Of a stretch of DNA of 64,000 nt, positions 45,373-55,069 are shown piece by piece. How positions within the stretch are numbered: position 1 is the stretch's first letter; each line of letters starts with the position of its first letter. Source of the stretch: Dermanyssus gallinae (taxonomy: Eukaryota; Arthropoda; Arachnida; Mesostigmata; Dermanyssidae); NCBI GenBank assembly GCA_003439945.1, contig QVRM01000954.1, positions 72,501-136,500 on the forward strand, written 5' to 3'. The notes below the pieces were generated by a model, which was given only the letters and a program-made list of their open reading frames with translations, was not told the DNA's origin and did not search any database. The position numbers and the translations under genes are program-made.

Positions 45373-45406
<34 letters not shown>
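44674..45406 (+). pseudogene. RLE-type LINE copy B, endonuclease region
   Basis: Frame 44674-45308 is broken only by a TAG at 45228-45230. It encodes GTMLDPNPFRMVSALRIGAP, a C-x2-C-x7-H-x4-C zinc motif (CLSCGQPVDSDGLHPLSC), RHAELNAIVRRALRRAGIP and WRPDGVTIPLWSHGKCLIWD (endonuclease PD-x14-D). SYHFAPITLETLGPIS, GDRR, stop, AMFLRQMMSLAVCRENVASI complete it. A 64-base 3' UTR and a TAA tail (45373-45406) follow. It begins just after the TAA tail of copy A, so the two form a head-to-tail pair. The RT is absent, so the copy cannot move by itself. Confidence 0.86.
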
Positions 45407-45409
45407 TTT

Positions 45410-47445
45410 GAAGACAAGTATTCTAAAGAAGATGTGGAGTAGGCTGACCCCTAGTGTTACGATTGCCCGTACGAAATGACCAATCTTCCTTTGTTCATAA
45501 CTGCTAGCGTATATATTTAGGTTTTTTTGCATACTTGCTATGTCTTTTTGTGTTCATTTCGTCGTACTGTGCGGTTAGAGTGCTAACGAAGGGGTAAAAA
45601 CGCAGTACACATTATGTACTACATTAGTGACCATTATCTTCAATTCAAATTGCTCGCATGGGTAAACCTAGACCGGTGGATGCGTCTAAAATCAGCCTGC
45701 CAAGCACAGCATGCAGCGGTCGCAGTGGTGTTGGGAGCCCTGTGAAAGCTCGTGCTTGCCATTGTATAGACATTGTTGTGACATGTCCGCCCTAAGAGTG
45801 TGCGCACTGCATGAATATACATGTATACTAGCCGGGTTTCGCTCAGAATGGTGGTTGAGTGTATTTCTTTTTCATATGTAAGGTAATCTATCAATTTGGT
45901 TGAACTTAACATAACACCAAGCATCCTATTATCAGCTTAATATTTAATAGTGAGTGCACAACACTACGTTTTTTTTCTCATAACGTGACACAATTGTTTC
46001 GTAAGAGCGCACGTCGTCTAACTTCAGAAGATAGGCTGCTGTGGTGAGCCGGGCGGGCTTGGGTCCCCTTCTCAATTGCCTATAACGTTATGAGCAATCG
46101 TCTGGGTGAGTCCGCTAAGCTGTTTAGCCACACAGTAGACAAGTCTGACAAGAACATTGATCATTGGGATATCGTGACGATTTTCTTATTTTTGTCTCAC
46201 ACTATTTTGTCTCACACAGACCAGCAGCACAATGATGCCGGGCAATGCGGATGCCGTGTTATCGTGTTTGCTCACAAAAGAAAGAGAGAAAGGGAGCGAG
46301 AGAGATTTGAGAGAGATGAGAGAGAGTCTGTGAGACATACAGGGTTCACTGCATTACCTGGGTGCCCCGAATTCGTTGTCCGGTGTAGGCATACGTTTGT
46401 GGATATGTGTATCAACAACAACTGACTGACTAACTGGCTGTCTGGCTAGCTCGCTATAACATTGGTATATCAGACAGCCCTCGTATCCGCTCAGCGGGCA
46501 GATCTATGCGTCAATGCGACATCATGCGTGCACACGCCTCCTGGTGCCGCATTGATGATTGACGCATTGATGGCGCCTTAAGGCCAATCTGTTCTGATCG
46601 CAACACTGGCGGGCGCACGCCTCGTCGGCAGCAAGAAGCGAGCGGGCTTCCTGCGCAACAGTAACAAGCACCCACAGCTAAGGTGACGCAGCAGAAGTGA
46701 GGAACAAAACAGCTCAAATCTGTTGAAATCCTCCATGATGGAACTGTGTTGGGAGTTCCGTCGTCGTTGTTCACATTCCTGTCCTGTCTCTCTCGCTCTT
46801 TCCCCCCCTCTCTCTCTCTCTCGGTCTCCGTGTCTCGTTCTCAGGCTCTGCGCCTGTCTATGTGTCTTTCCACAAGAGGTCCATCTTCCTTCGTCACGGC
46901 AAACGATCTCAACTGTCGTCATGATAGATCCTCAATCTGTAACTTTACGAAACACTCCATCTCTCGCTCGCTTGCTCTCGTTCTTTCTTTCTTGCTTTCT
47001 TTCTTTTCCTCTTCTTAATATTTCGTCGCTTGCGAGCACAAACACATTGGACGTCTCCTTTGCGTGTGTAGCCGTCCAGGACCGCCTTGTAGCGCCGCAA
47101 TTCGCCGATCGTCGTTCAGCATGAAGTCGACGCCTGATGGCGCACGTTTTACCCCCGTTCAGAGCGTCTTCAACACACGTTCCCTTCCTCTGTGCGCGGT
47201 CGCCGCCCGTTGCAGCGGCTGTAGCAGCAGGAGCAGCAGCAGAAGGTCTAGCGTGATCCCCTCCTCATCGCTATGCTGCCTATCGAAACGCAATCCATCA
47301 GTAAGCGAACATGTCAGCTCAAAGATTGACTTCAATTTGTCCCCTACGTCACAGAGCTAGAACAACGACCGAACGGTGTGCCAGTGACAACACAAGGCGG
47401 AAGAAGAATAAATTGTCTGGGGGATAACTGGCGCAGAAATAAAAA

Positions 47446-47446
<1 letters not shown>
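45410..47446. other. No gene recognised
   Basis: GA-rich (46278-46330) and CT-rich (46785-46830, 46960-47020) tracts. Frames around 46090-47360 are low-complexity and not accepted. Confidence 0.45.

Positions 47447-47489
<43 letters not shown>
47447..47489. repeat. (TA)n microsatellite
   Basis: TA repeat of 43 bases. Confidence 0.96.
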
Positions 47490-47492
<3 letters not shown>

Positions 47493-47639
47493 GACCTAAA
47501 AGCTCGATTGGAAACAAGCTGTCGACCAGTAGAGCAGTTGCCCTGTGTGGCCACAAGCCCACCAGAGCTTGACGCCAGAGAGAATTCGTCGGCAACTTTA
47601 TATGAATAAAGAGTCGAAAATCTCATTAGAAAAAAAAAA

Positions 47640-47990
47640 AGCCATGGACGCTGATATGGTTGCACGCCGTCTTCTCTAACGGGGCGGGCGCAAGGCTTTA
47701 CTCAATAATATCCCGTGCCAGACCCGGGACTCTGTTAGATGACGAGTTGGTGAGGATCACGGTCGGCTCTCGTATGGGGCAGACTTTGTGTACGCTCACA
47801 CCTGTGTCTGCGAAGACGTCGTCCGGCCGGACGGATGTCACAGGCCGTTCTGTTTCATCAACGCAGGCAGGCGAACAACACGCCAGGCCTTGAGTGGAAC
47901 CTTCAGCAGAGCTTTACGATCTAGTGGCGGCCTACCTCGAACATCGACTACCCGTACGGGTTCGAGACCCTTGACGAGCCGGGCCAGTTC
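47640..47990 (+). pseudogene. RLE-type LINE relic
   Basis: Frames read WLHAVFSNGAG..., ARPGTLLDDELVRITVGSRM and, after a frameshift, TCVCEDVVRPDGCHRPFCFI and FSRALRSSG. They align with DWLHALPSASLGTLLDDATT, the zinc motif and IARALRTAA of the 19.3-20.4 kb copy. The zinc and endonuclease motifs are ruined. Confidence 0.65.
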
Positions 47991-48402
47991 ATTCGCAGTT
48001 TACAGAAGGTCAAGCAATCTTCAGGAGTATATTTATGCTTTTTTTCATTCAATCACACATCACGCGACTTGATTGCGCATGTGATTGAATACGCCACGCA
48101 GTTACGAGCCTGGGGAGTGAAGAGGAATACACACAGTGCTTTTTCAGGCTTCACTTCTTGAAAGCTGTCGCCCGTCATACCAAATTTAGTGAATTCGTAT
48201 ATACTCATATGTGTCCGTTATGCACATTATGTGATTTATTTTTATTAGTACATATACGTATATTGTACATACACGTATGTATATTTAATACAGATACGTA
48301 ATATATATATATATATAGCTCCTTCAATGGTCAGCGCTGGCGCGGCCCGGGTATGGTTTAGCTCTCGCCGAGGTAGGCAATCACCGTTGGTGATTGATTA
48401 CA

Positions 48403-48519
<117 letters not shown>

Positions 48520-48689
48520 ATGAGCTATATATATATATAGGCATACACTAGCTACGTAGGTGTATGGCAGTCAAAAACAAATACGGAATTAGACAAAATA
48601 AAACTCTGACAACAAACTTATAAATACAGATAATTATTTAATTCATATGTTTCATGAGTAAAGTAAGAAGTAATTGAAATCACATTTTT

Positions 48690-49170
48690 GCCCGAAATCA
48701 ATTTCAATTTGTCGACGCAGTCTCGCTCATCTTCTGCACACTGTAGTTTGGCAGTGTTTTAGTTGGACCATGAAGTTTGGAAATATGAAGAAGTCATAAC
48801 GAGCCAAGTCAGAAGAGTAGTGTTGATGAGGCAGCCATTAGAATTCTAAGTTTTCCGGTTCTGTTTGAAATTCTTTGTATCAACCCGTGAGTTTCTCGTG
48901 TGTGAAAAAGTGTAAAACGAAATGCTTCTTTAACTGCTTGACTCGTTTGTAAGTGGTCATCTAAGATAATTCCGGAAATCAATGTAATGCGTGAGTACTG
49001 CTTTGACGACTTCAATGACGTTCTCAATCGTAGTCGTATTATCCACCCCGCACACAATTTTTTCATGTCAAATCTTCGTGCAGTTATAATTTAACCACTG
49101 AGATGTCTACGATTTTGACGATCTCACTCACGCTCGGGTATTACTTCCAGGCCGCGAACTGGTGCGAAAA
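48690..49170 (-). pseudogene. Mariner-family transposase relic
   Basis: Minus-strand frames read VSEIVKIVDISV (helix-turn-helix region; family VREIAExxGIS), then LHEDL.MKKLCAGW (family LHExLxMKKLxARWVP), and further on PHQHYSSDLARYDFFIFPN (family PHPPYSPDLAPSDFFLFP). The Asp-containing third catalytic block is degraded (APSD to ARYD) and stops abound. No terminal repeats were identified. It is a different, older copy than the mariner at 52.0 kb. Confidence 0.7.
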
Positions 49171-49179
49171 CATCTCGTA

Positions 49180-50029
49180 GTGGTTTTGGGCCACAGAGAT
49201 CAGAAAGTTGCTAGTATTGCTTAGAGCGTGCGGACCCCTTGCGGTGCGGACCGAGCATTGTTATTTGAAAGCCTCGACATGTTTCGATTCGGGGCTGCGA
49301 AGGTATGTCAGACATGCATAAATCGTGGAAAGAGTGCTTTGATGAATCAGACGTGTATGCATCACAGCAAGAGTGCTTGAATGTGTTCTATAAAGTAGTG
49401 GTTGGCGGTTAAGCTAACCACTTTCATTAGCCACTCTAGTTTAGATAATTCTCGGCAATCCGAGGCTTATCCTTTGAAAAATCCATTGCAATCCCGTTCA
49501 AATAAAATATTGGATGTTTAGCCATATGTGCTTGTTTTGGGCCATAAGCGACTACTTAATATCACCATTGCTTCTATGCAATGACATTTGTTGCTCATTT
49601 ATTTTCCATATCCGCTCCTAGACTATATCTAAAGGTACACAGGTAGCTTGCAACGTTTATCTTGTTTCAGTGCGTGCGGGCTATTGGCCGTCAGTCTACC
49701 GTTTTTTTATGCGGAGGACTACAAAGACAGATTAACAACTATGACTTATGCATGATACCGCGCATAAACTCGTACAAATGCTCGCTGTTATGCTTGGGTT
49801 GAAGGGCACGAAAGTTTCCGTTAGAAACGGCGACGGTTGTAAATATGGAAATCTAGATGTAGTATTTTATTTGCTTTCTCATGGAATATATGCATACACG
49901 TTTCTGAATGTCATTGGATGGGAGAGATTTCCTGTATAGAAAATAGATCTTTTTAGTAAAACACAAGAAAGCCACCCCTAACGCATGGCAAATGAGGAAC
50001 TGCCTTGTGATGTCGAGACACGTACGGAT
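49180..50029. other. No gene recognised
   Basis: AT-rich sequence, short frames only. Confidence 0.4.
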
Positions 50030-50210
50030 AAGCTGATTGAAGAAGCACTGACGCTTTGCAAGCTACCATTTCATCCAGAAGCACGTTATGCCTATCGCGT
50101 TCTTAGAGAGAAATCAGAGAGAGCTGCGAGTTTGTTACCAAGAATTACACTGAAGGTCCAGCCTTTCAAAGAACCTGTACTTTGTTTAGTCAAGTCACGT
50201 AGGATACTTA
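50030..50210 (+). pseudogene. Possible R1-like LINE fragment
   Basis: An open stretch reads YAYRVLREKSERAASLLPRI, then EPVLCLVKS. This resembles the YVxEKAxRxxxxLxRIMP...RRLLxSV block after the RT palm of R1-clade LINEs (compare 43.4 kb). No other motif supports it. Confidence 0.33.
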
Positions 50211-50214
50211 CCAT

Positions 50215-51900
50215 CACGATATATATATGTATGTATATATATTTGTATAGTTGTACGAGAGCATCGGTAGACATTGCACCCTATCCACTACAGCCTTGGA
50301 GGTCATAGAGATTGCACTGCTACAACTACTACTACTAATACTACTATTGACGACGACGGCAATAGCCAAACTCTGCTGTTGTGCTGGCGTACTCGAGGAA
50401 GAGGAGAAGAAAAAACGAACAGTGACAGGTGTATGTATAACAGCGGCGGCAGCAGCAGCAGCTCAGCTAAGCTCGACCCGCCGACTGGTTGATCAGTCAG
50501 CGGGGTCGCTGACTCAAGATCTGCAAGGATCAGCTTTTTTTAGAGGCGGACGTCATCATCGCCGGCGATGATTCCTATCTGATGGTGGAGTTTGGCTGCC
50601 CCCTCTCGCGGGCGCTCAGTACGGCTGCTGATCTTACGCCCTCCAACCGCTGTTGCTGCTGCTGCTACTGCTGAATGGGCGTCATCTTGAGCTTTAGCTC
50701 CGCCGTCATTGGCCCCTACTGATAGTGATGGTGGATTTCCGTTTGCCCGCTCGACCGTTTTTGCGACCGCGACCCACCACTGAGGCCACCGATCTCCACT
50801 GAGTAGCGCCGATGTCCGGTTACCGTTGTCGACGTCGCAGCACAAAGACACACAGAGAGCCAGTCTACAGCGGGGCGGGGCGGGTGCGAGGTATACGGTG
50901 GCTTCTATATCCGCCGAGAGATCCGAGAGAAGATAGTGCTGCTTCTCCTCGTTGTCGTTGTCGTCGTCGTCATCGTTAGGGTTATTATCGACTTGGTCGA
51001 GGCTATTGGCATCTCCTCTCATTCATTCATTCATTCGACGGTCGGATGGCAAATGAAACAGTGTCGTCAAACACTCTCGGCTCTCTGTTCTTCGAGCCGC
51101 GTTTCCTCTAAAGACTCCCCGACGCCGCCCCCGACGCCTACAACAACAGCGTCGCGCCGAGACAGAACGACGCTGAACGGGACCACGTTTGTGGTCGCTC
51201 TGACGCGCTTGACGCCTTCTTTCGTTCTATTTTCTGCTTCTCCTCTCGAGCTCGTCTCTTTCTCCCTGTTACTTTCAGCCTGATCTTCCTTGTCCACCCG
51301 TTGCCCTTGTTCTTGGACATCTCCTTTTCCCTAGCTACGACGCCCTTGCCGTCTTCTCTTTGTTAAATTTATTTTCTTTTTTGCTCAAATAATTTATCTC
51401 ACTCTCTCTGTCTGTCTTTCGATTTCAGTCGCTCACAAACGATGTTTCGGTTTCTTTTAAATACAATCGCATAAACGCACACACTCTCATGCACCGAGTG
51501 GGAGGGCCAGCGCCATCCATACATGTGTAAGTAGTGGTGGCGGTTGGTTCTGGCTTTCGACGTTGCCAGTTGGTCTGACAGTGGTAGAAGCATTCCACTG
51601 CCTCTGCTTGGTGTCGCATTGATCTATTGGGCTCTCGTTTATGTGGAAGAGGCGCAAAAAGCCAATGCGATATCGTGTAAGAAGAAGAAGAAGAGGGACG
51701 GTCAGGAAGTTGCAATCCAAGCTCCATACGGTGTCGAAGAAGAAGTCAAGCTGATGACAGGCACACACAATAATATTAAAAAAAACGGTGGTAGAGCTCC
51801 ACAATTACGTTTGTATTAGCGCGCGGGATTTGCTCTGCACTAAGCATATATAAATTTGCTCTTAGGGTGTGTTGTTTTTGTAGTGATATAGTTTTACTAT
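50215..51900. other. No gene recognised; low-complexity frames
   Basis: AGC and TCG trinucleotide tracts (50445-50465, 50640-50680, 50950-50985) open a 160-codon minus frame (50540-51022) and others. The Asp-rich and Ala-rich segments are repeat-coded. I see no domain. Confidence 0.4.
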
Positions 51901-51904
51901 AAAT

Positions 51905-51956
51905 GTTTAGTTCATGTTTAGTTAAAGATTGGCACGCGGAAGTTGCTGTGAACTAA

Positions 51957-51959
<3 letters not shown>
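51905..51959 (+). repeat. Left arm of foldback element
   Basis: About 55 bases, including GTTAAAGATTGGCACGCGG and TGCTGTGAACTAAGCAT, are repeated in inverted orientation at 56973-57027 with a few mismatches. Both arms face (TA)n. A partial direct copy (GCGCGGGATTTGCTCTGCAC then TAAGCATATA) lies just upstream at about 51822-51850. Confidence 0.85.

Positions 51960-52033
<74 letters not shown>
51959..52033. repeat. (TA)n, left half of foldback centre
   Basis: TA repeat of 75 bases between the left foldback arm and the mariner end. It served as mariner target sequence (TA). Confidence 0.97.
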
Positions 52034-52034
<1 letters not shown>

Positions 52035-53145
52035 CAGGTAGTTCAATAAGTTCTTAGAATGAGCTTTTTAGAATTCGAGTTTTGGCACGCTTTCACCGCT
52101 AATAGGAACTGCAACTTTTCGACTCCTAGCACTCAATATATTATGGTGATTGGCCGTTGCTATTTCGTTTGATAGCTTTTCTCGTGCAACGTATCGGCGT
52201 GATTTTTAAAAATGGAGAAAAAAGAGTTTCGAGTGGTTATCAAGCATTTTTATTTCAAAGGTTGGAATGCGACCCAAGTCTGCGACCCAAGTCTCCCAAA
52301 AATTGAGTTAGACAAGACGTACAGTGACTCTGCGCCATGTTTTGTCACTGTTTCCAACTGGATTAATGTGTTAAAAAGAGGTCGCAGGAGCACCGAGGAT
52401 GAACTACGTCCAGGGGGCCAAAAAACGGCAACTGATGAGGAAAACGTAGAGAAAGTGCGAAAAATTCTTGGCAGATAAGCGAATGAACATTAAGGAAATA
52501 GCGGAGGCATTAGGGATTAGTTTAGGCAGTGTGCATTTTATCCTACACGAAAACTTGAAGATGAAAGAGCTTAGATCAAAATGGCTGCCGCATTTGCTCA
52601 ACCAAGGCCAAAAAGACGCGCCTGTTTTGGCTTTACAGCAAAATTTGGCCAAGATGTCGAACAATCTGTCGGATTTTTGGTGCAGATTCATGACCGTCGA
52701 TGAAAGCCGGGTTCATCACTACACTCCCGAGACCCAAGAAGCATCTTGCCAATGGTGTGCACCTGATGAAGGACCTCCGAAGAGGGTGCGGACAACGGCA
52801 TTGACCGGAAAGGTGATGGCTACAGTTTTTTAAAACCAACGTAGAATAATGCTGGTCGACTACCTTGAGAGCTGTAAAACGATCACAGGAGAATATTATG
52901 CAAGACTGTTGGACTGCCGTTAGCAAGAACTCATCGTGAAACGGCCCGCTTTGCAGAAGAAGGTTGTCCCGTTTCACCAGGGCAATGCTCCTGCACACAA
53001 GTCCCGGCAAGCATCGGCAAAACTGGCCCAACTGAGGCTCGAACATATTGAACAACCCTCCTATTCTCCAGACCTGGCCCCCTCTGATTATTTCCTCTTC
53101 GGACATTTGAAGAATAGTCTCGGTGGAAAGCGTTTTTCCAGCAAT
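52035..53145 (+). mobile_element. Mariner transposon, 5' portion
   Basis: The 28-base terminal inverted repeat at 52035-52062 (starting CAGGTAGTTC) is matched perfectly by 56907-56934. Transposase frames from 52212 are broken near 52478 and 52831. They read VSNWINVLKRG, NIKEIAEALGISLGSVH (helix-turn-helix), FMTVDES (first catalytic Asp), FHQGNAPAHKS (second catalytic position, Gly instead of Asp) and YSPDLAPSDYFLF (third Asp). The 34-residue D34D spacing is kept. The transposase is dead three ways: stops or frameshifts, loss of the second Asp, and the LINE insertion at 53145. Confidence 0.93.
53132..53145 (+). repeat. Target site duplication, left copy (LINE-A copy 1)
   Basis: GTTTTTCCAGCAAT, identical to 56726-56739. 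It is part of the mariner coding region, so the pair marks the exact LINE insertion point. Confidence 0.92.
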
Positions 53146-53735
53146 ACATACATATTGTTTATTTCGCAATAATTTTGCATTTCAAGATGGTACATAAATA
53201 CAATACAATCATCATTATATACAATTTTAACACTTTAGCGACCGTCCCACCGGGCAAGAAAGTGCAAAGACCGCCGATGCGACTGGCAGCTCGCTGCGTG
53301 GTATTTAGCGCATACCTGCGAGCAGAACCGGCAACGACATTGATCGCCAACTTGGTGAAATCCTTGAGTTGAACACACCAAGTGATGATAGCCATGTACA
53401 ATGTACCTTGTGTACATGCCGGCTAGTGCATGCCATTCCCTCCTAAAGCTCCCTGGTGAGGTACACATCTAACTGCGCTACCTCAGCCGAGGCCTCGGTC
53501 ACTTTTCCCTGCCACTCCAACAAAAATTGTTGAAGTGGCATTGTAATCGGTGACTTAAGCCTGACTCTGATTATTTCCACTGCCGGTCCGCAACCCGCTA
53601 GCAGGTATACAAAGCGATTCCTTGCCGTGCGCGGCAAGCAAAGAACGCGCTTCATATATATTGTGAAGCATCTTTCTAGCTGCGCAAAATTTGCGGCGGA
53701 AAGATGGCCCCACACCCTGCCAAGGCTGTAGCTCT
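53146..53735 (-). pseudogene. LINE-A ORF2 C-terminal part and 3' UTR, inverted segment
   Basis: The minus frame reads YSLGRVWGHLSAANFAQLER, FTIYMKRVLCLPRTARNRF and FLLEWQGKVTEASAEVAQL, then REL and a stop where copy 2 has Trp. Further on, in another frame, comes the Cys/His cluster region. The 3' terminal sequence (TTGAAATGCAAA...GCGAAATAAAC on the minus strand) matches copy 2. It is non-functional. Confidence 0.9.
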
Positions 53736-53761
53736 GTAGCTCTGCCAAGGCTGTAGACAAG

Positions 53762-55069
53762 ATGGCGGCGCCCAACAGTGCGCTGTGTTTTGTATGTAGC
53801 TCCGTGATAAAGAGCTCGTGTGAGTGGACCCAGTGTCCTACCTGTTTTGTGGGTGTAGCCCATGTGAAGTGCTCATCACCGCGCACCGATGTAGGGGCAA
53901 ACCAAACCGCTCGGTGCCCTGGATGTCCTGAACTGGAAGGCGCCCGCCCAAACGGCGCCTTGCTTGAGATCCTGCAGCGGATTAGCCGTCTCGCGGCGGC
54001 AAATACAATCCGAGTGTCGGAGCTTGAACAACTGGTCTCCGAGCTTCGTTCCCGTCCCACCGGGAGCAGCGTAAGCACATCGGGAGTAGAAATCGAGACG
54101 AAGAAGCAGGTGGCACAGCACAAAGTGCCACAGGGCACTGGCGGCAGCTCAAAACTTGCCGCCAAGCCCGTAATTGTTTCGAACGTCTCAGATGCACCCA
54201 CCGTCACCAGTACTGTTGGTAAACAAAACAAACAGCAACAACAGCGTCAGGGGAAGCAGAGACAGCGAGTGCAGAAACCGCAGCAGCAGACGCCTCCTAC
54301 AGACGTCGCCAAGAGTGTTGTCGATTTCGATCAACAGCGCCAACAACGGCGGGAAGGGAGAGCGGCTGAGCGGCAGCAACGACAGCGGGAGAAGCTGGAG
54401 AAGAAGGAGAAGCCGGCGCCGGCAGCAGAAAGTGACATCACCACTCCGCTGCAACCGCGCGAGCCGGTTGTCGACACAATGGACTGTACAGAGACAGCCA
54501 ACGTAGATCAGCTGGACAACGAAGGCTTCCAGCTGGTGGAGAAAAGAAGAAAAAAGAAGAGAAAGCTTGCGAGTGAAAGTGGTGGATCGACCAGCAACAG
54601 CCCAGAGAAGCAGGATGGACGCCTGGGGCCGAGGCCGAGCGATGCCTCTCAACTTCACAAGCAAACGGCAGCAGAAAAACGCGAAACTAACGCGAATAGG
54701 AAGCACCGTCCTCTTCGAGCAGGAAGTGCTGAAGTAGACCTGGGTGAGATAACACTGTGTAAAAACCGTGTGTTGCCCATGAGAGCTCTCCGTTTGGAGG
54801 GCTTCAGCCGGAAAACGTCGGCAGAACAGCTGCGTGGTTGGCTAACCGGGAGACATACTGTAGTGCGTGCTATTTGGAAACTCAAAGTTTCCCGGCCGGA
54901 CTCCGTCTTCTGCGTGGCCTTTGGTGATAGTGACTTTAGTAACGTTTCAAGTAGCGCCTTCTGGCCGAAAGGCGTGAGTTTCCGGCGCTGGCTGGGGGCT
55001 CCGCCGGCTCAGGCTAGGGTATGCGAAGAGTTTACTGACGGGCATGGCTTAACAGCTAGACAGCAATGA
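53762..55069 (+). CDS. LINE-A ORF1 protein (435 aa)
   Basis: An intact frame runs from ATG in ACAAGATGGCG to TGA at 55067-55069. Residues about 9-57 form a Cys/His cluster (CFVCS, CPTC, HVKC, CPGC) of PHD/RING-like spacing. A leucine-heptad stretch (EILQRISRL...LEQLVSEL) follows, about residues 68-97. Then come long Gln/Arg/Lys-rich basic regions and a C-terminal globular part starting LRLEGFSRKTSAEQLRGWLT. ORF1 proteins of CR1/L2/Jockey-group LINEs bind element RNA and often carry a zinc finger or PHD. The RNA-binding role is inferred. The frame runs unbroken into that of ORF2 after the single TGA. Confidence 0.85.
   Translation: MAAPNSALCFVCSSVIKSSCEWTQCPTCFVGVAHVKCSSPRTDVGANQTARCPGCPELEGARPNGALLEILQRISRLAAANTIRVSELEQLVSELRSRPTGSSVSTSGVEIETKKQVAQHKVPQGTGGSSKLAAKPVIVSNVSDAPTVTSTVGKQNKQQQQRQGKQRQRVQKPQQQTPPTDVAKSVVDFDQQRQQRREGRAAERQQRQREKLEKKEKPAPAAESDITTPLQPREPVVDTMDCTETANVDQLDNEGFQLVEKRRKKKRKLASESGGSTSNSPEKQDGRLGPRPSDASQLHKQTAAEKRETNANRKHRPLRAGSAEVDLGEITLCKNRVLPMRALRLEGFSRKTSAEQLRGWLTGRHTVVRAIWKLKVSRPDSVFCVAFGDSDFSNVSSSAFWPKGVSFRRWLGAPPAQARVCEEFTDGHGLTARQQ

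Noticed and set aside
50540..51022. 160-codon minus frame
   Set aside because: Built on Asp and Ala trinucleotide repeats, no domain, no splice signals that I can defend.
53443..54231. 262-codon minus frame as one gene
   Set aside because: Only its last third is the LINE-A ORF2 C-terminus. The first part is the antisense of LINE-A ORF1 across the inversion joint.
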